Assembly (NCBI RefSeq): GCF_026230105.1
Contig: NC_079485.1
Span: 25,711,572 to 25,775,571 of the forward strand
DNA: 64,000 nt
Direction: 5' to 3'
Origin: Diorhabda sublineata
Taxonomy: Eukaryota; Arthropoda; Insecta; Coleoptera; Chrysomelidae
Both the position numbers and the translations under genes were made by a program. Of the stretch, positions 9,994 through 21,790 are shown one piece after another. Position 1 is the stretch's first letter. Each line of letters starts with the position of its first letter. The notes beneath the pieces are model-generated. The model did no database searches. It was not told where the DNA came from and saw only the letters and a program-made list of their open reading frames with translations.

Positions 9994-11859
9994 GTAATAT
10001 AATTACAAGGATATTGTTATTCTTAACGTATTGCACTGGTAGTTTTTGAATACATCTCGCTGTATTATACAGGGTATCCCGTATAAAAATCGACACAGTG
10101 CAGAATCTCCGAGGAATTACAAGGCCTCAAGAAAGGCCCAACAGTTTGTCATCTGTCAGTTGGTTTAAAAAATCTCCATATCCAAAATCATTTAAGACTA
10201 AAATGTTTTCACTCTTGTAATTTTTTAAGATAAAAGTTGTATATTAATTTGACAACTGGTATTTCTGCTCTCCTTGTAATTAATTAAATTGTTATAATTT
10301 GTTTCAAATGTATGAAAATTTTCATTGAGCGAAGTGGATATGTTATTGGTATTGGGTTTTTTCGGAGGATGGGAAAATATCGAAGTAGGTTACCTTCTCA
10401 CGTGGTACCTCGCAGAAAAACACTCTTCAATATTGAAGGACGAACTAGAGAAAAAGGAAAGTTTTATAGTGTTATTTGCGAATGTTCTGTTTAAATTAGT
10501 GTGCGAGATGAAGAACTTATTTTGGATACCATTGACGATCAACGACATATCAGTATTGACAATATCTAGACAAAGTGACATTTCAAGATCATCTGTATAC
10601 TGAACGTAATTCACTCCATCTATATCATGCCCAAGAAGTGCAAGAGTTGTTACCTTGAGAGTTGGTTCATTTAGTTTACTTTAAAAAATTTTTCTCCTTC
10701 GTGTAATAAGTTTTCGATATTTTCAACGTAAGTTTGAGATTAATGTTTGTTCGTTCTTATAGATAATTATTTGATTCGACCATCTATTTTACTGGCTAAT
10801 TGAAACTGAAATAGTTTTTCCAAAATACTCTCCCCGATTTATTTGACGATTTTCCATTAGTTTTTTAGATTGAAATTGGAATATTGGTTTACGCCTGATG
10901 GAGCCCTTTCTCATTTTAGTGTCCATTTAAGAAACCTTAGACTCTTCAGAAATCCTCCTCCGAGCTTCCTCAACAGTTTCTTTCAGAGAAAGTAAACACT
11001 AATAATATATCCTCTTGTTGGCTAAATGAGAATTTTATCCATAGTCCCTTGTTGACTTTTTGTCGAGTCTTTGGTTATTTGACTTTTTCTTGACAACAGT
11101 GAAAAAATTTTAGAATGAAATTATACTCGGTATTTTAAATAATATTTTGTAAATTAATTGACAGATGAAAAACTGTGGAATTTTGAGGTTAACCCCAGAA
11201 TGGTTTCATCGCCATCTACTCACCATTACTAATAATATTTCAGTTTAGGAATGTACTTTACAAATCACATCGAGATCTCAAATCGGAAACATTAAGAGGT
11301 CCCAGAAGCTCTAAGCTTCACATTATTTATTGCGGGAATTTGAGAAAAAAATTAATAAATCAACAAGAATATTATAAATTTGACAAGCACGATTAGCAGT
11401 GAAAAATATTCTAAATTCACTGACAATGGATCAGTTTTCCATTAAGAAGTTGAATAGTGTGTCAGTATTATGGTAAAATTATTTTTTTCACGTTTGTATA
11501 CTAATTATTACCTTATCTGTAGACATGAATCTGCATAGATAAGTAGAACAAGTACAAAAGTATTGTTTCAGAGAAAGTTCAATATTTATGGGAAGTTTAT
11601 CAACTTGCTAACTGAAGGGTTCCTTTTCTAATTTTGATACAAAAATATTATCTTTTTCCGTTCATCGCATTTAAATAACACACGAAAAACAATACTGTTT
11701 TGTTTCCATTCAAATTTAAATATGGCAAAAATACTCAGCATATGTGAACTAATGCAGATATGGAACTATTTCCCATTCCTAATACAGTTTTGTTATTAGT
11801 GAAATTCTTAAATTGATCTAGTAAGGGGCAATTAAGTGAAGTTTAAATTTCAAACGTCA
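9994..11859. other. Intron sequence, no gene seen
   Basis: First part of the 7.2-kb third HisCl intron. At 10072-10085 the sequence ACAGGGTATCCCGT resembles the start of small repeats common in insects, but I could not find a matching second end. The short open frames at 10312-10614 overlap on both strands and show no family motif. Confidence 0.4.
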
Positions 11860-12915
11860 GTTTAAACCACACTTTTATAGATAGCGCTTATCGTCTTCGG
11901 TTTAAACGTCACCAGCGGTCTGGGGGTAGTTCAAACTTTAGTCTTATATGAAACTGAGAATTCTAACATAGCTTTTCCAAATTTTTATCGTTTTTTCGAT
12001 ATTACCTTGAGTGAAACATTTTAGTTTTGTTTAAATAACTAAAAGTTTGCACATCATAATATTAATATTAATAAATAATTAACATTAATAAACTCGACAA
12101 TGATGATGAAAAAATTATCAACATTGTCTTATGTATACTTAATACCAATGTAGTATTAGCAGGTAAATAGAGTTTAGGTTATATTTCCGCGAGGGTGATA
12201 ACTGACGAACAAAATGTAGTTTCAACTCTTACCTGCGAAATAGAGCAGCTTTGTTTATTCTTGGCTTAAATTAAAGTTTTATCTATAGTTTAAACCTTAG
12301 TTCAATCTCCAGTTTCACCCCAAGTTGTAGAATTGCATCTAAGTACCAATTTTACAGCCTATGGTAAAACTGGTGATTAAACAGAAGTTTAAGCTACGGT
12401 TTAAACCAATAATAAACAAGTTTGCTCCATTTTACAGGTGACAGTTAAGAAGACATTTTTCTGCCAGTTGTCAATAGCTCGGAAATGTAACTAAAATTTT
12501 CCGATATTTATTTGATGAAGTTGATTTGATTAAGAAAGTTGAATAAACTAAATTGAACCAAGAACAATGTGCAATAGCAATTTCTCTAACAATGAAGTAG
12601 TACTTTTAGTTAACCTTGTAAGGAAATACAAAGAAATGTTTTCGATGGAAGCAAATCAAATTTAAGAAATACGTGGGACAATTTAAAGATTATTATAATT
12701 TAATAAGTTTTTGTTTTCTCAGCGCATCGACAATGTTGATAATTTCTTCATGATCATCGAGTTCATCAATAAAGTGAAACTATACAATAATTTAACCAAA
12801 ATCCTTTATAATATTGTACAAATGTAAACAATTTGAAAAAGTTGGGTTCGAATTCTCCGTTTCATATTGAACTAAAGTTTAAACTACCCCCAGACCGCCG
12901 GTAACGTTAGAACCG
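11860..12915. repeat. Foldback repeat with GTTTAAAC palindromes
   Basis: Two arms of about 66 bp, 11898-11963 and 12850-12915, are inverted copies of each other with few mismatches. Each contains GGTCTGGGGGTAGTT or its complement. The arms are separated by 886 bp. The perfect palindrome GTTTAAAC occurs five times in the region (11860, 11900, 12288, 12399, 12877), far above expectation for this base composition. A weaker internal inverted pair lies at about 12250-12295 and 12385-12420. There is no coding frame inside. It looks like a non-autonomous foldback or MITE-like element in the third HisCl intron. Confidence 0.7.
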
Positions 12916-14091
12916 TAGTTTGTCGGTATATTGTTATGTATATTATCTAATATTACATTTAAGCAATTTTCATTCAATTTTCCAACCAGAAATGAGAAAT
13001 TAACTAACTTGGCTAACGAAACTGTTGATTTTGGGAAACGTAAGTGATAAAATCTGTTATCATAGAACAAAACGGCGTTTCATTGTGGAATCAAGCGTGT
13101 ATTTACTATTTAGTTGAACCAGTTGCTAGGAATCGATTGATGCTTGTTGTTGAAGTTGAAAAAACCTCAAAATATATAAAAAGTTCAAATTGTATATTTA
13201 TGGCGATCTATATCTTGCAGCATTGTGATAAACAATGTATTTTAATGACACAATGAAGACTAATTTTGCATTGTGAATGTTGGTTGATTATTTATATTAT
13301 TCATTTCAGTTATATTTCTGATTAAATGTAAGATTACTTGCATCTTGATTGTTGAAAATCGTGATAAAACTACTTTTCATTTCTCTTTTAGAAGGAAAGT
13401 AATGACACAATAAATCTATTTGATTTATTTATCGAAGTGTTTGTAGATAGTGTTAGCTATACTTTCAATGGAAATTTGAGGTAATAAAACAAAGAAAAAT
13501 TTCAGTATTCATATAAAAAGAAGAAAAAGTACCGTGAAAAACATTGGAAATATCTGAACATCTACATATACCTATCATAATTATTGGTCGTATAGAAAGG
13601 ACAATGATTATATTCAAAATAGTGAAATCTAAAATACTTGGTAGTATTTGGATGGGAAAAAATAACCAGTTATATTATTCTGAGAACGTTACACAACTTA
13701 GCAAATAATCAAAAAAACTTTACCGATGTAAAATTATATTTTAAATACCGTAACGTTACCAGAAAAACTATGTCAAATATTACACTTATCTTTATATTTA
13801 ATATCAATATATTATGTCACAAGCCTACTACAACTACAAAGCAACGAAACGGAACATTTTTTGTGTATACATAATTATTTTTAGCATTAACTAATGACAA
13901 TTACTAAATGGGCGTTGGTATTAAGAAAGCTATTGAATTCTTTGAGGCCCGATCTACATTAATTATTCTCAATTCTAACTCATATCTTTTGGTGAAATTC
14001 TAATGAAAAATTAAGGAAGTTTTATCAGAAAAGTATTATAAAATTCATTCCCAATTCTTACTATTTTTCTTTTTATTCGGCTCTGTGCTGT
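12916..14091. other. Intron sequence, nothing recognised
   Basis: AT-rich sequence of the third HisCl intron without recognisable motif. Open frames at 13044-13256 and 13638-13874 have random-like composition. Confidence 0.45.
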
Positions 14092-14286
14092 TCAATTCCG
14101 GATATCTAACCTCCTCCTGAGCTCTTCTTGAGACAATTGCGTCCAGCTTTCATACCATCTGTTAGGTAGTCTATCTAGTGGTCTCCGTGTGTTTGGTTTA
14201 TGGTTGTTTGTTTGTTTATTTTGTCCATCTATATCTTGGCATTCATTCGACGTGATCTCTTCTGCCTGGTTTACGTTTTCTAACAC
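14092..14286 (-). pseudogene. Possible LINE C-terminal fragment
   Basis: The minus strand reads RRPLDRLPNRWYESWTQLSQ followed by an Arg-rich end. This resembles the GRPxxRWxDD..W...AQ.R segment found near the C-terminus of RTE/Jockey-like LINE proteins. It is short and the Asp pair is absent, so the assignment is tentative. It could also be unrelated decayed sequence. Confidence 0.35.
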
Positions 14287-15703
14287 ATTTCACAGTATCC
14301 TGAATTCCTAGCTCTTCTCTGATGTCCTAATATCTTATATGTTATCTCTTTCAGTGGATTTTGTTACTCAAAAGTAATTGAATTTCACTATTTTTTGTAC
14401 TATGTTGCTATCTACAGCTCGTTCATATTCTCTCTTCTCCTGAAATAATGTGTTCTAAGCATATTTTTCATACCATGTTCCAGGTCAGTTGAAGTCTTTC
14501 GCGTTCCTTTCCTGGTAAGAATATAGGACCTCTTGTTTCTTTTTGTTCCCGAATGACCAGGAGCTGAAATTCAAAAAAACTCATTGTTCTTCATAAATTT
14601 TCTCTTGACTTGGAATCAATTAACTAGGACCTGAATACATTTATAACAACTTGAGCGTATCGTGCTCGGCGTACTCTAGCGCCAGCTCCTATTTCCATAG
14701 TTTGGGAATCCTTAATCCTTTTTTACATTTAATATCGTTGTTTTATTTTCATAACAAGTACATATCTAGAAATATTGAATTATGAGATGTACTTAAATAA
14801 TTCTTTGAAACAACAGAAAGATTTTCTTGGAATTGATAGTTGGTTAGACAATTAACTTATCGTATGTAGAAAGAAAAATTCAATTCATTAAAGGAACATT
14901 GGAAAATTAAATTGATGAATTACACCATTTTGATTAACTTTATTGTAAATATGTGTTGTGAATGTTTCATCTAATAATATGTTGCCATACCAATTACAAG
15001 TAGATCACGAGCTATGATTTTGTAATACTCCTTACACATATTAATTTTTTCAAACCGATGCTAATTTTCATAAAAATATGGCTATTATTACAATCACTTA
15101 TATCAATAACTTTCTTGGTTTACGCTCGAATAGCTGATGAAATTGATATGCGAGAGTTGAATATAACGAAATACTAATTTATGTATATTAATCATTTTCT
15201 ACTAAATGAAAAGATATTCAACGTATGAAATTAGTTGGGTGGTAGACCAAAATATTCGTGAATCTACTTTTCAACATAATTTCCGCTAATATTAAGGCAT
15301 ATTATCCAATTAACTTCGAGTTTCGTCTTCAAGGATTTTGCCATTCAGATATCGTCGTCGTTAATATATGGCTGGACCCTTTATCGGACCTATAGGCAAG
15401 ATGATCAAGTTTTTTCCAACAAAATGCTCCTAATCCGTGGACAGGAATTATCCTCTCGGAAAATATTGCGTCTACTCAGCATGCCACGCCTATTGTTTCA
15501 ATGGCACGTGAAGTTTCACTAAAATGAAGCAAAAACTCATCAGTAATACCCCCTTCCTGTCCCAAAACGAGGTACTCATGATTTATCGGGCAAACTATAA
15601 TTGTTTGAACTTGACTTACCTGGGCAATGTCAAATCGTCATACCGTAGACTGTTGTTTTTATTCTGATGTAAAGTAGATAACTCATTTTCCATCTCTTGT
15701 CAT
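14287..15703. other. Intron sequence, nothing recognised
   Basis: No coding or repeat feature that I can name. A small GC-richer patch occurs at about 14655-14700. The part from about 15290 to 15650 has mixed composition and may be decayed transposon DNA. Confidence 0.4.
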
Positions 15704-16810
15704 TACAAGGGTTGCTACTTAAGTTTTGAGATATGGCAACAATGATGTGAATATGTCAAATCTGTCATTGTTATCATGGAGTTTGACATTTTTAATGATA
15801 AACGTGTAGTCATCCCAGTATTATTTGAGTTGTTTATACAATACTTGAAACATTTATCTTGGTAAAAAAATGCAATCAAATCGCATATTCGCGCGATGAT
15901 TTTCTATGACTTTCGTCGTGGATCAAGCCAGCAGCAGTGTCGATCAACTCGCCTCGAATTTTGGTGATGAAGCACTATATCGAGCGAACGTGTTTCGCTA
16001 GTTTTCTGACCGTTGTGCCAAAGAGCGTCGATGCTGTACGTAAACTGATATTACAAGATCGACAGATTGAGTCATACTTGAGCATTAGTTACACTCGCAT
16101 ACATTCAATATTGTATGAACATTTGGCTATCAAAAAGATTGGTTCTCGTTGGATAACGCATAATTTGACAATAGATCAAAAAAAGCTAAATGTAAAAAAA
16201 TAATGAACAAAATCAATTGTGGTGCTTCAAAAGACAAGCGACGAATCTTGGATTTAAGAATATGAACTCTAAATTAAACAAAAATCGTATGGATTTGTCA
16301 AGACAAACCATATCCTACAAAAGTTGTTCGCGCACCAAGCAAATGGTCGCCTGTTTTTTAGAGCAACGTAGAACGATCAATTCTGATTGGTACACCAGAA
16401 TTTATTTGCCAGAAGTGTTCGAAAAAACCAGGGAAACCAATCGAAGAAGACGAATCAATCTCCACCACGACAATGCGAGGTCTCACATACCAGTTCAAAC
16501 AAAAACGTTTTTGAACAGTTAAAACAAAGAATTGATAGGTCATCTGCCGTACAGTCCTTGTTTTGAACACATTTATTTCTTCTAGTTCTCACAGATCAAA
16601 AATATACCTGAAGAAGCGGTTGTTGCGTTCAAATCAGATGTTTTAGAGGTACCTCAATCGGAATGTAGAAAATGTTTCGCTAATTGGTTCAAACGCATGC
16701 AAACGTGTAATGATCTTAAAAAGAATATTTTGAAATACAATAAAGCCATATCCAATTGTATATATTTGCTTTTATCCGTTTATCTCAAAACTCAAACAGC
16801 AACTCTCGTA
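15704..16810 (+). mobile_element. Mariner element (B) with both terminal repeats
   Basis: The element spans 15706-16808 with TA on each side. Its ends are 28-bp inverted repeats: CAAGGGTTGCTACTTAAG at the left and, reversed, CGAGAGTTGCTGTTTGAG at the right, both continuing TTTTGAGATA, with five mismatches. The interior, about 1.05 kb, holds a decayed transposase on the + strand. It is the same family as the relic at 1845-2530, since the terminal repeat and C-terminal peptide agree. It inserted into the third HisCl intron in sense orientation. Confidence 0.9.
15871..16755 (+). pseudogene. Mariner transposase (B), broken
   Basis: Starting near ATG 15871, the N-terminal domain reads NRIFARMIFYDFRRGSSQQQ, then shifts frame. 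15937-16203 carries VDAVRKLILQDRQIE and ISYTRIHSILYEHLAIKKI, the second helix-turn-helix part. 16217-16522 carries the core, ending INLHHDNARSHIPVQTKTF with the second catalytic Asp. The end (16530-16755) is in further frames and includes GHLPYSPC and NWFKRMQTC. The first Asp region is lost around NLGFKNMNSKLNKN, and the third Asp position is mutated. It cannot act as a transposase. Confidence 0.88.
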
Positions 16811-17184
16811 TCTGGCTTAAAAATTCATCCCTTTCACAATCACATCTGAAAAGGTGAAAAACTAAAAACATTGCCCAATCGCTTGGTGTCACAATATCGT
16901 ACCAAATCCTTCAAGATTGTTGTTTTGGATTTTTTATCAAAATTCCCACCAAATCTAAAAGTATGACAGGGCTACTGTATTTTTTTGTCCAAATTTGAAC
17001 ACTCTACCCACTTTTGAATCTTTAGTACCTTAAACAGATCTCGCGTTAGCTACTCATAGACAATATTGCGTACCTTGTAGATGGTGAAGCCCTAGATTAG
17101 TGGAGGTATTTCTAAACATTTCTACTTAAGAAATGTAGTTTATTTTGACCTCTAGGAAGTAAACCAAATTTATCTTTATTTTAG

Positions 17185-17390
17185 CTACTCAAAATACCCA
17201 ATCTCAACAATCTCTGCCACCAGTATCATATGTTAAAGCAATTGATGTCTGGATGTCCAGCTGTTCCGTTTTCGTATTTATGTCTCTCATGGAATTTGCA
17301 GTTGTGAATAATTACATGGGTCCAGTAGCTACAAAAGCGATGAAAGGATATTCAGATGAGGATGTTAATTCGGAAATCAATGAATATAAG
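17185..17390 (+). CDS. HisCl: HisCl exon d: TM3 and start of cytoplasmic loop
   Basis: A 206-bp exon bounded by TTTTAG and GTACGA. It completes the split Ala codon and reads ATQNTQSQQSLPPVSYVKAI, then TM3 (DVWMSSCSVFVFMSLMEFAV), and then the conserved NNYMGPVATKAMKGYSDED. The exon closes with the short beginning of the TM3-TM4 cytoplasmic loop, at a phase-0 donor. The sequence is very close to what I know of insect HisCl/ort subunits, and no lesion is seen. Confidence 0.94.
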
Positions 17391-18142
17391 GTACGAGTCA
17401 AAGTATGGTACAATGATTCTAATATTTTGACCTCATCTAATATCAATGGAATCATTAGTCGTTTTCAAAATGCAATTTCAACTCTTATTAGTGTTAAAAA
17501 ATTTTTATGCACAGACCTCTAGCATAGTTGCATGTTACCAAACAAATAAACTTACAACATCAACCTTGAATCTTGATGAAATTGAAAATACTGAGATTTA
17601 GTTGATGCATCACTACAAGAGAAAAAATGATTTAATGTCAATATTCCGATTGAATATCGAATATATTGACATAAATAATTAATAATGCAGATTGGCTAGA
17701 ATATATTTTAAAAAAGTATTACTAAAATTGAGGTAATACTTTTGCTATATAAAAAACTTACCCTTCAAAAATAATTACCACATATTTGTAAATATCCATT
17801 AACACATTGTGTCTTCATTCATTTAAAGGGAAACGAAATATTTCATACTGTTTATTATGATATTTAGTAATCAATGAAATGTACTCATAAAAATAATACG
17901 AAATCAGCCAACAAAAATAACAAATGATTTATTAGATAAAGTAGTTTTTGAATGTCCAGACCTATTTAGATCAATTATTATATTCTGCCAACAGATTCAA
18001 GAAAGTGATTTCGTAGATTCTAAAGTTTCTTTCTTACACTACCTATTAGATTATATCATGAATAGTGATTAAAATATCAAAAACTTTTCTCTCGCTCATA
18101 GTTAAGGAGTTTCGCCACAAAATGAGAATAGAATGTATTAGT
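17391..18142. other. Fourth HisCl intron, first part
   Basis: AT-rich sequence with no recognisable feature. If the donor at 17391 is skipped, the open frame continues to a stop at 17520-17522, which would give a truncated channel without TM4; there is no evidence that this happens. Confidence 0.4.
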
Positions 18143-18363
18143 TTATGATGAAAATAAGTAGCTCGCAAAAAATAAAACTATACCAAAGTTTATCAATTTT
18201 ACAAGAACCTTATATAAAAGTCAGATTTTTAAACATGCAGGTCTAGAGCTTTATATAAGATTTCTAAGCTCATATTTCAAAAAACATAGAGTAAATAATA
18301 TATTTTATGAAAAAAAATGAAGTCCGCATGTTTGGAAAAGTTAATTCTAACAACAAACTATAT

Positions 18364-18692
18364 AGTCCATTGAAATGTTACATTTTTAGTACCCTTATCT
18401 TGCGTTTTTCTGAGTCAAGGAAAGCTTAACTCCATGGGCAAATGGCAAAAAGTGTCTTTAACAAAATTGTAGGCAAAGTAATTTGCAACAATTTATGTCT
18501 TGACAAATTTTTTGGAGGGACAATAGTCCGCGAGATATAGTCAAAAATAGCTTTTCACTCCTTTATTTAAGATAGCGGCCAGGGGACCTCACAAACTTGG
18601 GGTTAAGCTTTCCTTGACTCCCCCCACACATCGAGAAAATGAAATTGCGTCCTCAGAAAAACGCAAGGTCCATCGTAACATTTCAATGGACT
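18364..18692. repeat. Foldback repeat in fourth HisCl intron
   Basis: Three blocks recur in inverted order: AGTCCATTGAAATGTTA (18364-18380, complement 18676-18692), CTTGCGTTTTTCTGAG (18399-18414, complement 18652-18667) and GTCAAGGAAAGCTTAAC (18414-18430, complement 18602-18618). The right arm has about 30 extra bases between blocks two and three. A weaker outer match, TTATGATGAAAAT at about 18144 and its complement near 18757-18770, may mark element ends about 630 bp apart. No open frame is inside. It is probably a non-autonomous foldback element. Confidence 0.68.
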
Positions 18693-18821
18693 AATAGTAC
18701 TATAACTCAATAAAAGCTTAAAAAATTTTATCGATGAAGTATAGCGTAAACTAATAATTTTCATCATAATCCAATGTTGGAGATGAAAAAATCTTCTTAA
18801 CAATTATTCACATATTTTCAG

Positions 18822-18980
18822 GGAATGGAAAGACCGCGATACAACTCAGTAAGTCAACCTCAATATGATACTTTTTGTGATGGAAAAAGTATAGCTTTGT
18901 GTATAGATCAATTTTCACGCTTCTTCTTCCCATTTTCATTTTTAATTCTAAATGTTGTGTATTGGTCCACTTTTCTTTGA
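18822..18980 (+). CDS. HisCl: HisCl terminal exon e: TM4 and stop
   Basis: A 159-bp terminal exon after ATTTTCAG. It reads GMERPRYNSVSQPQYDTFCD, then GKSIALCIDQ, then FSRFFFPFSFLILNVVYWST and FL, ending in TGA at 18978-18980. The RxFFPxxFxxxNxxYW pattern is the TM4 signature of Cys-loop channels, and proteins of the ort/HisCl type end just after it, so the C-terminus is complete. The cytoplasmic loop encoded by exons d and e is short; an extra small exon between 17391 and 18821 cannot be excluded. Confidence 0.94.
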   Translation, partial: GMERPRYNSVSQPQYDTFCDGKSIALCIDQFSRFFFPFSFLILNVVYWSTFL

Positions 18981-19210
18981 CCAGAATGTCACAATGTATA
19001 TTTGTTGAAAAGCACAATTTTAAAAATTATGTTGTTGCTCTTATTTCCATTTATCCCTATCCAGAATAAAATTCAAATTCATTTAAAATCAGGATTTACA
19101 AATTAATATGTATATTTTTGAAGACAATTAATGTTAAACTCATATTTATTGTTGTTAAGTGCAGTTTAGTGCATTTGTGTATATACTAAAAATTTAATAA
19201 ACATTTTATT
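18981..19210 (+). promoter_or_regulatory. HisCl: HisCl 3' untranslated region with poly(A) signals
   Basis: Two AATAAA hexamers follow the stop codon, at 19065-19070 and 19196-19201, either of which could direct cleavage. The second is followed by a T-rich stretch at 19203-19230, fitting a downstream element. The end of the transcript is inferred. Confidence 0.5.
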
Positions 19211-20365
19211 TTTATTTGTTTTGTTTTATTCCTAACTTCCATCAGAATTTTCTCCAATATCCAAAAATATGTTGTTATGTTGAACTTGTTTTTTTTTAAG
19301 TAACTTCAGTGATGATATTTTTTCATTTTTTTCATTTTATGTGAAAATAAGGTAGCTGGAATTATTTGCTTCAACGCTATTAGCTACAACTATGAAAATA
19401 GACAACAGAAAAATATAAAAAGTTATAACGTAAGCAATGTTATTAAAAAAATGAACAAGTATTGAGTTCCATTTTTTAAAGATGTGCACTCAAATAATGA
19501 CAATAAATATTTAATACCTGTGAAAGATAAGTCAAGAAGCATGTCATATTTTGACAATTACAACGAAAATAAAAACGATATCAGATAATTCATCAAATTA
19601 AATTTTTAATTGTTTATATAACCGATTCGTGAAAGATCAGATTGCAAAATATCTCAATTGATTTCAGTAATTTGTTATTACCATTATTCTTAGTTAGCTA
19701 CAGATCTAGTTTTTGAGAGCTCCGTAACCTACTTCGAACTTAATGTCGGCACACATGTATGTTTTCTTGTAGTCGATAGAATAGTTCTAAAGATCTATTA
19801 CCACATCAAGTGTTCTCAAACCATTTATCTAAATCTTATATTGCGATTGTATTAACCATTGTTTCTTTTTACATTAATTAGAATACAGTGAACTAACAAG
19901 CAATCACGAAAATCAAGTCTAATGATGAATCTAAACTACAACAAAGTTTGCAATTGTGAGAAATTCTTTGAACCGAACCGAATTTAAACCGAATAAACAT
20001 TTGGCCAATTTAATGAAATTATGGTCATTATGTAATATAAAATCCATGGTAGAACTTGATATTGATTTCAAATTTGTGATGCGGAGCTGAAAAGCTTTAA
20101 AAAAATTAGAAATAAAAAAATAATAATTAAATAATTTGAATACTAAACACGCTGTTTAGACTACTTAAATACCAATAATCATATTACATCACTCAGTAAG
20201 TCGTGTGACTGACACACAGATAGCGCTAAAATTCTCAAATCCATATGACGTTTATGAAGTATCAACTTTCTAAAGAATATATGTGCAATTTCATGATATT
20301 TCGATTAGTAAGAAAAAAGTGACAGCCATTTGAGAGAAGCTACTTTTGTTTTCAACTTTCAAAAC
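19211..20365. other. AT-rich intergenic DNA
   Basis: Nothing recognisable as gene, RNA or repeat. Confidence 0.5.
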
Positions 20366-20870
20366 AATGGATTCAAAAAAATTTCATGTGTTTATCATTG
20401 CTTCTTGATTGAAAAAAAATACTGTACAAGATCAACTATGGCTTCAATAACCATTTGTTATTGGTTCACTGAATTTAAACGTGGTCGCACTGACACCGAT
20501 GACGGTGAACGTTCTGGTTGTCCAATTGAGGTAATTACTCCAGAAAACATCAAAAAGTCCAAAAATTGGTTATATCTAATCGTGAATGGAAAAAAATTAT
20601 GCATGAACATTTGACTATGAAAAAGATTTTTTCAAAGGGGGTTTAGTCCAGATCTGGCCCACAGTAACTACTGGCTATTCGCTGATCTCATAAAAATGCT
20701 CGCCGGTAAGAAATTCAGCTCGAGTGAAGAAGCAATTGCTCAAACTGAAACCTATTTTGCGTCCAAGAGACAAATCCTCCTACAAGCACGTCATCGATAA
20801 GTTAGAGTAACGTTGGAATGATTGTATTGCTCTTAAAGATTACATTGAAAAATAAAATCGATTTTCCGGA
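20366..20870 (+). pseudogene. SETMAR/cecropia-like mariner relic (C), internally deleted
   Basis: ATG at 20367 begins MDSKKFHV, the N-terminus of cecropia/Hsmar1-type mariners. After frame changes, YWFTEFKRGRTDTDDGERSG and VITPENIKK follow (20460-20560), then EHLTMKK. The frame then jumps directly to the extreme C-terminal region: LAHSNYWLFADLIKMLAGKK (about 20655-20715), FSSSEEAIAQTETYFASK and RWNDCIALKDYIEK in pieces. The catalytic core between these, with the first two Asp residues, is deleted. The result retains DNA-binding and tail parts only. This family differs from elements A and B. Confidence 0.82.
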
Positions 20871-20894
20871 GCTGGAGTTGGAATTTTTGGAACC

Positions 20895-21020
20895 GTTGTT
20901 GATATTCATACTGAACATACCGTTTACACTACCACTACACCAAGACTCACAATTACACTGTCTGACCCTCGTTTCGATAACCAAGTTATCGTCTTCAGAG
21001 GCTGAAGGCAAACTAAAGCT
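20895..21020 (-). repeat. Interspersed repeat family X, copy 2
   Basis: Reverse complement of this segment aligns with 2545-2700: TCTGAAGACGATAACTTGG, GTCAGACAGTGT, GGTAGTGTAAAC and TTCAGTATGA blocks. The minus strand has an open frame of 69 codons (21011-20802) with SASEDDNLVIETRVRQC. As with copy 1, a mariner relic ends immediately beside it. Confidence 0.6.
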
Positions 21021-21697
21021 TATTACCTACACTAAATTTTCTCACCAATAATGACCTAATTCACACAGCTGGATGTATAAACTAATTTCAAATCTACTCT
21101 GTTGAATATGCATTCTTATCCATGTGTATGAACAGGATACAGGTACCAGAGCAAATTTTCCCTGTTTTTGATTCTGGAAAAAATGATTTCACAAAGAGAC
21201 TTCTTAGTTATATGACTGTTAATTTTAATCTATGTACAACTCTCTCATCATAACCGTTAAGTACAGCGATATCCTCAATAAAAATCCCCTCTTTCGATGT
21301 TAAGTGAAAAATTAATCAAACAATGTAACAGGAAATTGAGACTGGCCATCTTATGTTGGATGTAAAGGAAGAAATCAACCGGATGTACCTACAGGTAGCA
21401 GTGTTTTTCCTAAATACATTGTAGCCTTTCACTATTCTTAAGTACTAATTGCTAATTCCTAATTACTATCAGATCTAAAAACAGCAACTGATAGCCTTCT
21501 ACATTTACCATAACCTCAGGAAAGTACTGACACTGAAATTTAAATAATAATAATCTAAGCTTATATATTTCTATTACCTACCAAAAAGAAGAATTTCAAA
21601 TTTCGTGTTCAGTGAAGTTGACCAGTTGAAGAATTCACTCACCTACTTATTCATGTTATAGTAGCAAATCATTTATTCATTTGGAATACACGAACAT
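21021..21697. other. AT-rich intergenic DNA
   Basis: No recognisable feature between the family X repeat and the next repeat. Confidence 0.45.
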
Positions 21698-21790
21698 GTT
21701 CTGCACGCTCTTTACATGATGTATGATGACCCCAAAATGTCTTAAATAGTGGTGTGTTTAGTTGGAGAATTCCGTTGCATTCATTACAAT
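21698..21790 (+). repeat. Interspersed repeat family Y, copy 1
   Basis: Matches 43403-43510 in the same orientation: TGTTCTGCACGCTCTTTACA at the start, then GTCTTAAATAGTGGTGTGTT and a GGAGAATTCCG block. The two copies differ by substitutions and small gaps and share no obvious flanks. The class is unknown, with no clear tRNA-derived promoter boxes. Confidence 0.6.
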
